This document shows positions 1 to 9,470 of a stretch of 64,000 nt of DNA, piece by piece. Source of the stretch: Icerya purchasi (Eukaryota; Arthropoda; Insecta; Hemiptera; Monophlebidae). The stretch's first letter is position 1. The number at the start of each line of letters is the position of its first letter. The notes beneath the pieces are model-generated. The model searched no databases. It saw nothing but the letters and a program-made list of their open reading frames with translations, and was not told where the DNA came from. The stretch lies in NCBI GenBank assembly GCA_039619475.1, contig CM077115.1, positions 495,091,352 through 495,155,351 of the forward strand, in the 5' to 3' direction. The position numbers and the translations under genes are program-made.

Positions 1-1030
1 CTACGAGAGGCTAATATGAAAAAATTAACGTTTTTCAATTGCGTTTTAAACTGTCTTGAAAAATAGAGTTGCCTTTTTCCAGTTATATTCCGGTAATCGA
101 ATTATAAATTAAACTTTTTTTAAGAATGACACTTCTGCAAGTATTATAGGAAAATTATCAACTGGCGTTCAGAGGGTGCTCACATGGCGAGGTCCGATGG
201 ATCCTTGATTCTGCCGGAAGGTACCCCCGAACCCCCAGTCCTATTGCTTCTATACCTCTCGTATAGAATGAGGAAATTTGATAACGTCATTCTTCCCGAC
301 TTCGGTACAAAAAAAAAAAGAATAGCCACGTATTCTATTCGACTACATTTATTATAAGGATAACACATAATTAACCGGGGTAACAATCAATTTTGTCGAT
401 ACTTTGTCTTCTTATATTTATACAATGTATGTAACGTTTTGAGACAAAAAAAAAAAAAAGGTAATTGGGCTAAAAAAGAACGTTGTCACACAGTCTATTC
501 AGTGGAAATCGTTACATTTTCTAAAAACATGATCTAGACACGATTGTGTACACGGAACTTCACTGAAATAAAAAATAACGATTTTACCTGTACTACGACT
601 TTTAAACAATTAGTCGCTAAAATTCTTTTTTTTGCTCTTGAAACTTTTTGCGCGGATGTTGCATCTCTGCCTGCGCGCGTGTTATAACCATACAAGTAAT
701 AAAATATCTGAGAGTGCTGCTATATGCGAAATAACAGTGATTTATAACTTAAAATACGAATTAATCTGTAATTTCACTGCGCCGAAGAAAATACATTGTT
801 TTTTTTGTTTTTTTGTTTTTTTTTTATACGTCATACCAGCACAACTTGCTGCAAACAACGGCGATATTGTAGGAAGAGGAACTAATAATAATAAAATCTA
901 ATGACTCCAGCGAGACATTAGGTTGTGAGAAGGGAAAAGGAGTAACACAATAAGATAAGAATGTTCAGAGGATCAATTATAGGAATGAACGCGTGCCGTG
1001 ATTAAGAATAAGTACATGTTATTATGCAAG
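1..1030. other. Non-coding stretch, nothing firmly recognised
   Basis: No reading frame here resembles a known protein. The stretch has short A or T runs (near 308-320, 446-460 and 800-825). Its right part, up to about 890, could include the 3' untranslated region of the Jockey-like relic that ends at 1048 on the minus strand, but no shared 3' motif was found to prove this. Confidence 0.5.
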
Positions 1031-1047
1031 TAAATTAAAGTGAGGAA

Positions 1048-1815
1048 TTAAGTGATCGGGATAGCATCCCGACACCATTTCCTTCTAAGTCGCCTTGGAG
1101 GATTATCTGGAAGACTGTCCGTATGCATCCTACGGATGACAGGATTGCTGCTACACTCGAATTTGTCAAACAATCTTTTGTACTGTGCAATGTGTGCATC
1201 ACTGACATGTGGGACCCTGAGGTCATTATGTAACGTCAAATTGGACACGTAAGGTGGAGCAGACGTGATAGTGCGGAGTATCCTGGACTGCTGCTGTTGA
1301 ATTCTTCGAAGGTTGCTTTTACAAGTACTTCCATACAATTCAATTCCATAGCGCCAAACGGGAGCGATTGCAGCAAGGTAAATGATTCGTTTGGTAGTTC
1401 AGTTGAGAGCAGACTTCCGTCCCAAAAGCGGATGTAGCGACTTCGCGCGAGCAGCAATGGCTCTTCTGATTTGTGCCACGTGTATTCGCCAAGTAAGTCT
1501 CCTGTCCAGGTACATGCCGAGATACCGTACCGAGTTGGTTTGGGGAATTTGAGCGTTGCCAATTTTCACCGCTGGACAGCTAATTTTCCTGTTTGTAAAC
1601 ACGACGTGTCGACACTTGTTGGGGTTAAACATTATGCGCCAGCTCTGTGCCCATTCAGCCAGCTTGTCTAGGTGGTTTTGTACAGCAACGTTCGCGTACG
1701 TGACCACTGAGTTGGATGCAAGAATGGCGATATCATCAGCATACGACGTTGCTTGGATCGTCTGAAAATACATTGTTTTAGGAGAAGCATAGCAACGCCT
1801 GAAAAAAGTAGTTTG
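1048..1815 (-). pseudogene. Jockey-like non-LTR retrotransposon RT, 3' half, one in-frame stop
   Basis: This is the C-terminal half of a non-LTR reverse transcriptase, which would copy element RNA into the genome by target-primed reverse transcription. Reading on the minus strand from about 1815, the frame shows the palm motif SYADDIAILAS near 1735, then VRYLGMYLDRRLTWRIHV (the YLG motif), then the thumb with APVWRYGIELYGSTCKSNL and ILRTITSAPPYVSN. It ends at a stop at 1048-1050. The whole stretch is one frame broken only by a TGA at 1399-1401 after KSALN, so the copy is fairly young but dead. Motifs upstream of YADD and the endonuclease are missing, so it is 5' truncated. The SAPPYVSN and YGIELYGS patterns point to the Jockey clade. 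Assignment is by motif recognition only. Confidence 0.85.
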
Positions 1816-2685
1816 CTGGTTTCCGTGCCGTTAAACGCTGTAACGGATTCATGAAAGTTGGGACAGGGCTAGACTTCCACTTATTACGTTTATGCCACTT
1901 CAGAGAGATACTTTGGACGAACAGTGTGGCAAAAGTTTAGTTATAAAAATTCTGGGAAACTGAAAGTTCTCTGGAAAAAGCGGCAATTAACGATAATAAT
2001 AATAATAAAAAGACATTTTGAAGTCTACGGCTACGAAAGTAAATATACAAAGCGTATAATTTTAATCGTCTAGAATTTTTCGGTAAAATTCTAGGAAACT
2101 TTTCGATAATTTCCGTATTTTTTTTCCTCTCCCGTACACGCGCACACTAAAAACAAACGATCAAAAACTTTAAAAAATAAAACAAGCAAAAAGAAGTACT
2201 TTACACGTTTGCGATTACTTTTGTCGATAATATACTATTTCGATGATTTATAAATGAAGAATACAAAATTAGAAGGGTATTGGAAAAAAAATTGGTGTGA
2301 TTTCAGCATATTGCCACCATATGTTTCATTTTAACATATAATAAGTAAATATCATAATTTATATCGGTGTTATTTACTTATTATATGTTAAAAAAACAAT
2401 GAGTTACAAATATCTATTTAATACGTTTAATTATTCGCGATGTCTGCGTAATTAATATGTGTATAATAAGATGCGATTGCGGCATTAAGAATCACGAGAG
2501 AATGAATATAACTGCTTTAAACGGTAAATTATACAAATGCTACGTTATTTATGTCAAAGAATTTGATCGAGAGTAGACTGGAATTAATTATTTAAGACAT
2601 TGAAATTGATAAAAATATACCTGCTGCTGATAAATACAGAAGTTATAGGAGAATAACGGAAAAATGGAGAAATAAACTGTCTAAA
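1816..2685. other. Non-coding stretch with a perfect hairpin
   Basis: No protein similarity was seen. It contains a short TAA run near 1996-2009 and the perfect inverted repeat at 2329-2393 that is listed separately. Confidence 0.5.
2329..2393. repeat. Perfect 23-bp inverted repeat with 19-nt loop
   Basis: The arm at 2329-2351 (beginning TTTTAACATATAATAAG) is exactly complementary to 2371-2393, with a 19-nt loop at 2352-2370. It is almost entirely A/T. It may be a small MITE remnant or a chance AT palindrome that has been kept. No flanking duplication was identified. Confidence 0.7.
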
Positions 2686-2689
2686 AAAC

Positions 2690-3409
2690 AAAAATTGGCA
2701 ATTGCGACAAGGATGTCTGCTATCACCAGCGCTATTCGATATTTACTCCGAATTCGTAACAAGTGAAGCATTAGAAGGAGTTCAAGCAGGTGTAAAAATT
2801 ATAAACTTCGCGGACGACCGAGTATTACTTGCAGATAGCCAGGATGAACTGTCAAAAATGGTACAAAGATTAAGCTGCGTAGCGGGAAAATATGGAATGA
2901 ATATAAAATTTGAAAAAACATAATGTGCATCAGCAAAATGCCAGTGGTAATGAATATAAAGCAATCAATGGGCAAAAACTCTAAGCGGAGTCCTTCAAAT
3001 ATCATCAAGGACGCATAATAACGGAGAATGTATATTGTAGCAAAGAAATCGGGCGAAGGATTGCAATGGAAAAAGTGCCGTTCATGAGAAAAAGGCAGGT
3101 AATTACGCAGAACACGCTCTCTTGTATGTTATGTATGGGCAGTGGCATTTTACGCGGCGCAAACATGGCCGCTGAACAAGAAAGATATATAGAAAATTGA
3201 AGCTTTTGAAACACGGTGCTGGCTGGCGACGCATGTTGAAAATTTCGTGGGTCGACAATGAAGAAGTTTTTAATCGAACACAAGAAGAAGAAAGGTCACT
3301 CTTGAATGCGATCAGGAAAACAAGACAGAAATCGATAGGTCATCTGTTAAGACATAATAGCCTAATGAAAGATATTATAAAAGTTTTAAGCAACGTATAA
3401 AAGAAATCC

Positions 3410-3410
<1 letters not shown>
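2690..3410 (+). pseudogene. RTE-like endonuclease-reverse transcriptase relic (copy 1)
   Basis: This is a degenerate RT from a non-LTR element. The first block, 2696-2923, reads LRQGCLLSPALFDIYSE (RT motif 4) and then IINFADDRVLLADSQDEL (palm motif, FADD kept). The frame then breaks. The C-terminal block at 3100-3400 reads RCWRRMLKISWVDNEEVF followed by SIGHLLRHNSLMKDIIK, the typical tail of insect endonuclease-reverse transcriptases related to RTE/BovB. The same tail occurs in the copies at 41.2 and 42.0 kb. Several frameshifts and stops separate the blocks. The copy appears to end in a TTA microsatellite at about 3413-3440, as many RTE-type elements do. The clade call is moderately secure; the RT call is strong. 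Confidence 0.82.
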
Positions 3411-3412
<2 letters not shown>

Positions 3413-3441
<29 letters not shown>

Positions 3442-3442
3442 T
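3413..3442 (+). repeat. (TTA)n microsatellite
   Basis: About nine TTA/ATT units directly follow the RTE-like relic and may be its 3' tail. Confidence 0.85.
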
Positions 3443-4070
3443 TTTATTTTTTGAATTATGTTACTGAAAAAATCTAAAGTTCATTACGAAATAGACGAAA
3501 ATAATGTAAATTTATTTACACGTTAAGTAATTTCAAATAGTATTTCGGTAGTCGAATGAATTTACACAACTTTCAAACAATTTAATAAGCAATATCAAAG
3601 GTAAAATATTGATTTTTCCATAAACATTACCTAAAACTCTATCGCATGATAAAGAGACCGTGTTGTGTACGTATAAAATTATTCGAAAAGTTTAGAATGA
3701 AAATGTTTGTATTATATTATCGTTGATTAAACGAAATTACATGCGTAGTACGATCTAACGAAAGTCTACAATTAAAGATTCTCTGGTTCTTTGTAAAGAA
3801 TGGGTCTCGTCTCTCTGTCATTCGCTATACAAATTTCTCTTTCTTTATACGTTTTATTATTTCTTAATAAACGCACTATTTTATTGTTTATAAATCTCGA
3901 CACGGCATAATTATCTAGCGATAAAAGTAAGAAAAAAATTATACCCTAAAAATTATATACATAAAAATTATATATATTAAATATATGAATTAAATATTAT
4001 TGTCTGTGATGTTATTGAAAAATGTAGTAATTCTAAATTTCGATGGAATTTCTGGAATCGCAATGTGCCT
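3443..4070. other. AT-rich stretch, nothing recognised
   Basis: No reading frame, repeat arm or motif could be supported here. Confidence 0.5.
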
Positions 4071-4073
4071 TTT

Positions 4074-4975
4074 TAACCGACTTCAAAAAAGGAGGGGGTA
4101 TTCAATTGGACTGTATTTTTTTTTTTTTTTTTTTATGTGTGTTACCACAGAACTTTCTTCTAGATGAACCGATTTTGATGATTCTTCTAGATGAACCGAT
4201 TTCGATGATTCTTCTAGATGAACCGATTTTGATGATTCTTCTAGATGAACCGATTTTGATGATTCTTCTTTTATTTGAAAGATGGTATTTGTCATGTGGT
4301 CCCATTTAAATTTGATCAAGGTCTGACCGATAGTTTTTGAGTTATCCTTAATAATGCGGGAGATTGAAGCTTTCTGGATGATTTTCATTCATGATTGTTT
4401 TCACCGTCGGATTAGATTTTTCACTTAAAATACTATAAATTTGCCAAATTACCATGGAAATGTAGCTTTTGATGTTTTTACCGTGGAAATAAATGTTTTA
4501 ATTTTAAATGCACTAAAAATGCACTAAAAAGTAAAAAATAAAATGCTTTTTTACAAAAAATAAATACCGATACTTGAAGATTTATTATAAAAATTTTAAA
4601 ATGCACTAAAAAGTAAAAAATAAAATTACTCCCGATTAGAAAATATTTAGATATCAGAGTGATATATAGCACTTAAGTGGTGATATCGTAATTCTTATAC
4701 AACATTAATTTTTTGGAGTTGGCATCAAATTCATATTAAAAAATAATTAAAAACTGCATTAAATGTTGGTTAAATTGTTCCTAACATGAATTTAATTCCA
4801 ACTCTAATTAAGGTTTTAATGTTGTATAAGAATTACGATATCACCACTTAAGTGTTATATCATTCTGATATACATATATTTTCTTATCGTTATTAATTAT
4901 ATTTTTTAGTTTTTAGTGCATTTTTATAATAAACCTTCAAGTATCGGTATTTATTTTTTGTAAAAAAGCATTTTA
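4074..4975 (+). repeat. Foldback repeat family 1, copy 1 (AACCGACTTC element)
   Basis: The left end begins with AACCGACTTCAAAAAAGG. It is followed by a T-rich run, a 27-bp minisatellite (4163-4265), a spacer reading GTGGTCCCATTTAAATTTG and TTTTTGAGTTATCC, and a long palindrome from about 4540 to 4975. The palindrome arms share AAATAAATACCGATACTTGA on the left with its complement on the right, and both contain TTCTTATACAACATTA or its complement. A second copy with the same order of blocks lies at 51810-52575. No coding capacity was seen, so it is probably a non-autonomous element. Confidence 0.85.
4163..4265 (+). repeat. 27-bp minisatellite, about four units
   Basis: The unit, which starts GATTCTTCTAGATGAACCGA, is repeated about four times with single-base differences. 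The related copy at 51.9 kb has one unit only, so the array expanded in this copy. Because 27 is a multiple of three, the array keeps frames open on both strands and makes spurious repeat peptides. Confidence 0.88.
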
Positions 4976-5335
4976 TTAAGTAATAGACTGTTACAACTAC
5001 TATGGAAATTTATTAATTTAAAATAATATCGGTCATTTTATAAAAACTTGGAAAGAATTTCGATGCGTAATATTGAATACTTTCTTGGCTAGAAATAATG
5101 TGCAAGTCCGAAAGCCAAAAGCAAAAAATAAAACAAAAATAAAGAGAAGACATACAAAAGTGAAGAGGTAAAGCGAGCCTAAATGTTTCTTTCTTGTCCA
5201 ATCACAGCGGTACTGTGATTAAATGAGCGAACTAAAAGCTCTTCATCTTCTCAAAAATGAACGGCGGAACCTGCGATTCTTCTAATCCTTTACAAATTAT
5301 TCGTAATTTATTCGAAACTTAATTATTGTTAATGC
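4976..5335. other. Short non-coding stretch
   Basis: Nothing recognised. It lies between foldback copy 1 and the first I-like element copy. Confidence 0.5.
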
Positions 5336-6117
5336 TCCTTTGCAAACCTCGCAAAATCCACTACGCTTGCCTCCGCCTTCGCATCGGCGCTTTAAAATCT
5401 CATTTTCCCGCAGTTCTATCCGAAACAAATAAGCGTCCTATTTAGATTCGCCGTACCCTCCCTGCCCGCCTTGGATATCGTTTCCTAATTAAACGTCTCC
5501 TTATCTTATCTCCCAACCTTATAAAAATTCTCCGATTCTATCTCTCACATAGCTGCACGGATTGCTGAGTTTTTTCCATTTGATTTTTCCTTTATAACAA
5601 AACTCCCCTACTTCTCCCACGATTTTATCAGCATACGGCGGCAAATCAATTTCTCTCTTTTCCTTCTTCGTGCTAACTCCGCTTCTCGAGAGATAATTAA
5701 ATCTGAATTGCTTCCCACGCTGGAATCTGAATTTCCTCCTTCTCGCGTATTATTTTTTACCGATGGTTTCAAAATGGAGGAAGGTGTATGCGTCTACCTC
5801 CGCATCTCTTCATCATTCCGAATCCTTCAGGCTCCTTCCTTCTGCTTAAACCTTCGCAGCTGAGTCAGTCTCCATTTTTCGCGCAACATCCTTCATTTCG
5901 GCACGTTTCCGTTTATATTCGAAATTGGCCTTCCGACTTCTTACAATGTTTCTCCTTTCCTTCTCGTCACCAGCAATAATTATTCCCTTATTCCAATCTT
6001 TTGTTCTTTTTCAGAATTTAATTTCCCCTAGCACAATAGCTACATTATTCAAGTGGTTAGATCAGAGCCAAGGGCGAGCCCGCAAAAAAGAAAAAAATTT
6101 TTTTTTTCTTTTCTTAA
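5336..6117 (+). pseudogene. I-like (RNase H-bearing) non-LTR element, copy A, 3' fragment
   Basis: Degenerate plus-strand coding matter of a non-LTR element with an RNase H domain, which would remove RNA from the RNA:DNA hybrid. A frame near 5470-5510 reads GRRFLIKRLLILSPNL, matching the end of the RT thumb in copy C (LGERFLIKRLHI). Near 5750, SRVLFFTDGFKMEEGVC is the RNase H start (F/Y-TDGSK, first catalytic Asp). The 3' end reads GCCAAGGGCGAGCCCGC followed by an A-rich tail from about 6085. That end is shared with copies B and D (GACGAGCCC or GACGAACCC plus poly-A). Stops and frameshifts are frequent, and the region between RNase H and the tail is shortened. Confidence 0.75.
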
Positions 6118-7425
6118 GGCGCCTAGTAATCCTTTAGTGCTTCCGTAGTTCAAGGCGGAAATATAAGAGAAAGTTCTCGTGTCTTTAATCGTTTAGGGCT
6201 GTTTGTACTGAATGGCGTGAAATGTTTTTAAATTGAATGCGCTTAAAATCGGCTAGTAAATTTTAGTGATGGTCTATTGGAAGTATTCGGTCATTGTTTT
6301 AAAACAAGGCATTTTCATCGAATGAAATATAATGATGGACGGAATTTTTTCTTACTCCTTTCGGAAGCAAAAATTTAATTACGGTAATTAGTTGGAAACG
6401 AAACCCAGTAAGGGAACTTTTTATTATGGCTACTTTCATAAGACATGATGGGGCTTTGTGGTGTACGCGTTTAGGAATCAATTTCAATTGAATCATCGTT
6501 AAAAAAACGCTATTCTTCTTCTGGTCGTCCTATTTTTGCATTAATTTTTACACTCGTTTACTTGTAAAACAACATGCTTCTTTGGATCCCTTTTTTTTCT
6601 TTTTACAATGACACGCATTTACAATCAAATCGCATTCTCCATTTGTTTTCTACATTGCTGGAGAGTCATCATTGTTCCCTTACGCCTAATACAGGGCTTT
6701 GTGCTTCTCGTAATTGTAGCTCTATACCGCTCATTAGTGTCCTAAGGCGCGACGAAAAGATAAATTTTATCCCTTCCTTGAATTCGGCAACATCCTATCA
6801 GACAGTTCGGCGGACTCAAATCAATTTACGCTTCCCTTCTTACGTAGACATATTGTGTATTAGCTCATCACAGATCGTCTTTTTTACATTTATTTATTTA
6901 TTTTTTTCTATATAAAAAAGGCCTTTGACCGAGTTTGTATACAAGCCGAAAAATCCCCGGGATTCAAAAGCATTTTTCGTATCTCTCGCCGGTTCGCCCT
7001 TTCTTTTTTACAAAGCGAATAGTATTCATCGAGATTCGTTTTATCTCTCGTTTTTACTATTTTAACGAAACTGTACAACACCCACCACTGACGGTTCGCT
7101 TGTTTAGCTTCAACGATTCTCATTCGTCCAAACTTTCAACTTAAATTACGTGACGGTTTATTCATATCCATGTTAAATTTCTCAAAAGACGTTCCCGCCA
7201 GTTCAAAAATGTGACACACACATCTTTTTAAATAACACGCTTATTTCCTTCCTTAAAAAATTCCTCGTATTGTAATTCCGACCATTTTTCGTAATCTCTT
7301 ATTAACAATCTTAAATGGAAATGTTTTCCTCTAAAATACTTAAATTACTCTTATATCCAATCCCGCTTATTACAACATCAACCCAAATCTACAAATGTAT
7401 TACTTCCAGTAGAATGAAATGCATT
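6118..7425. other. Non-coding stretch, nothing recognised
   Basis: Several short open frames exist, but none shows a motif or family pattern. Confidence 0.45.
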
Positions 7426-7428
7426 GTC

Positions 7429-7662
7429 TCAGGTCTCTCTCCTATGAATTGCCCTGTTTGATTTTATAAAATCCTTTGCATAATTCTCGGCGTACGTCGG
7501 ACGTCCGTCGATGAGTTCCGTGTAAATATTCTTCGGTTCCATTTGATCCGCGAGTTCATCTCGCATTGGCTTACGCAAAAAATACAAACTCCTATCTATA
7601 CATCGTAATATCCGTCCTTTTCCCGGAGATCCACCTCTAGTAATGAATCGGTTATCGATCAA
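7429..7662 (-). CDS. Orphan open reading frame, 77 codons, function unknown
   Basis: The predicted peptide is charged and of ordinary amino-acid composition. It includes RGGSPGKGRILRCIDRSLYF near the start and IDGRPTYAENYAKDFIKS near the end. This composition differs from the K/N/I/F-rich translations of the surrounding AT-rich sequence. I do not recognise a family. No splice site or neighbour gives context, and the frame upstream is interrupted by a stop just before the start. It could be a broken transposon or gene fragment, or chance. It is listed because it is the most protein-like frame between 6.1 and 8.5 kb. Confidence 0.25.
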   Translation of the reverse strand: MIDNRFITRGGSPGKGRILRCIDRSLYFLRKPMRDELADQMEPKNIYTELIDGRPTYAENYAKDFIKSNRAIHRRET

Positions 7663-7669
7663 GCACCGA

Positions 7670-8555
7670 AATCCGGACTTGATTGCGTTCTAGGAATAAC
7701 CTTTCTTCTTTCGATTTTAAATGTTTTTCTAAAGTATTCGCACGAAATGTGTTGCACGATCTAGCCAAAATCCTTTCCTAAAGGAAATTAAACTTTCGAC
7801 CGATCAATAACCTTAAACGGTTTGGCGCTATAAATCGTCTACGAACCCGGTAATTCACTTATTTCTTACTTCCCACGCGTTGATCACATCCTTTCAAACT
7901 ATCTATTTCTTGTTCTACTTTCCAAATCACCCGGTGTCTAAAATCTTAATAACCAATCACAATTGCACACCACTTTCTCTAATTAGCAACAATCTTCTGC
8001 AAGCACTTTAGGCGTTGTTCATGCGACTGCGACAAGTTTGACAGTATTTCTTTCTTCAATATTCTGTTGAGCTTTATGGGTACTGCGCTAGACTTCATGC
8101 GCTATACCATTTTGTTCGTTATTTGTGGTGCGACATAATCTCGCCGTTATTTTATTTGTTTTTCTTCCTGTTTTGGCCAAGTTTTTCTCGTATTATTTGT
8201 GTAGTTCTAAATTGTTTTACATGATATTATAACGGCAAACGATTGTAAAAGCTTCGGAGCCAGCCGCGTGTCGTCATAATAGTTTTCACTTGATGCTGCA
8301 TAGATTTTCCTGCTTTTTCTCCAGATCAAGCATTGCCGGCATTGCCGTGCTTTCTATCAAGCATCATGGGTGCTTCCGGCCAGACTAGTTGATTTTCATC
8401 CTTTCCTCCCCGATCGAGCGTGAAAGGCCTATTAACACAGGAGAAAATGCGCTGTACTGGTGGTGATTATTTTTGACATTGAGAACCGCTCCTGTGTTTT
8501 CGACAACTGATAAGCTGGATTGTTCCTAGTAAGATTCTTTTTTTTTTTTTTTTAC
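7670..8555. other. Non-coding stretch, nothing recognised
   Basis: No motif could be supported. Poly-T runs occur near 8540-8555. Confidence 0.45.
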
Positions 8556-8574
8556 GAAGCCGATGTGTGTTATC

Positions 8575-8762
8575 GGAGCCACAAAAAAAAGAATGATCCT
8601 TTAAGGAGAAGATTAATTTTAGTGTCTTATTTGTAATATTGTCAGGTCCAGCAGCTTTATTGTTTTTTAAATTTTTTATAATGCTATTTAGCGCGGAAGT
8701 ATCAAGAGGAGTCTGATGTGAGTGAGCAACCTTTTTCCTGTACGGAAAGTTTAAAGTTTTCT
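8575..8762 (-). pseudogene. Non-LTR RT fragment (NNKAAGPDNI motif)
   Basis: Reading the minus strand from 8760, an uninterrupted 60-codon stretch gives TPLDTSALNSIIKNLKNNKA followed by AGPDNITNKTLKLI. This is the N-terminal 'fingers' block found in Jockey/I/R1-type reverse transcriptases (usual form NKAPGPDGI). It stops at the A-rich run near 8580. Nothing collinear follows, so it is an isolated fragment. The YADD fragment at 9.3 kb lies in the wrong order to be the same copy. Confidence 0.75.
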
Positions 8763-8937
8763 CTTAGTATTTTCTGATTTTTCGGTAAAAAAAAAAAAAC
8801 GAAATTATAAAATTCCAGCTAAAATGGTAGTTTAGAATTTGAATAGTAAGAAAGATAGTATTTTTATTAGACACTTTACTTCGTTTTTACTTTAGTTAGT
8901 AATCCGATCCGAATTCTTTGTTTGTGAGCAAGTTTAA

Positions 8938-8954
8938 ATATATATATATATATT
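8938..8954. repeat. Short (TA)n microsatellite
   Basis: Eight TA units. Confidence 0.8.
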
Positions 8955-9267
8955 TCTCATTGAACTATTTTTAATTAAAATTACAAAATATAAATAGGAA
9001 AGGCAAAGTTGCGTTTAAAATAAAATAAAAACGTAACATTAATAGTTTTACTAGAGAACAGTATTAAATATTAATTATTAAAATCTATAGGTAAAATTTA
9101 TACAAATCTTCTATAATAGTATAAATTAAGTTTCTCTGTTATAACAAATTTTTTCATAGAAGCTTTGGTTCTTTGGGGGGGGGGTGTTCCCTATCCTCCG
9201 CCCCTCGTGGATCTGTCACTGGGTAAAGAGTATACTTTAAAACGCGTGTCGAGGATTTCTAAAGCCT

Positions 9268-9470
9268 GTTACTTATGGGCTATTAGGTCTATAGGAACTG
9301 CAATAGAGGGCAACATCGTCAGCATATAAAGCGACCTCAGTATTGGAAATTTTAGGAAATTGGTTGAGATATAAAGAGGAAGGGCTCGAAGCCACTACCT
9401 TGCGGTACGCCTGCAAGGGCACAGTTTTCCTTGTGGATTGATGGTTATTAAGAGTTAACATAATATAGTC
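9268..9470 (-). pseudogene. Jockey-like RT palm fragment with one frameshift
   Basis: On the minus strand one frame reads AGVPQGSGFEPFLF (RT motif 4, VPQGS) from about 9418. After a frameshift, another frame reads TEVALYADDVALYCSSY, the catalytic palm motif with both aspartates kept. The spacing between VPQGS and YADD is about right for Jockey-clade elements once the frameshift is allowed for. No other domains lie on either side, so this is a short relic. Confidence 0.8.

Noticed and set aside
4043..4388. Repeat-peptide frames on both strands (LLDEPILMI-type and the reverse)
   Set aside because: They arise from the 27-bp array, whose length keeps frames open. The other copy of the element has no such frame.
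8575..9470. The two minus-strand RT fragments as one element
   Set aside because: The N-terminal block (AGPDNI) lies downstream of the palm block (YADD) on the minus strand, so they are not collinear.
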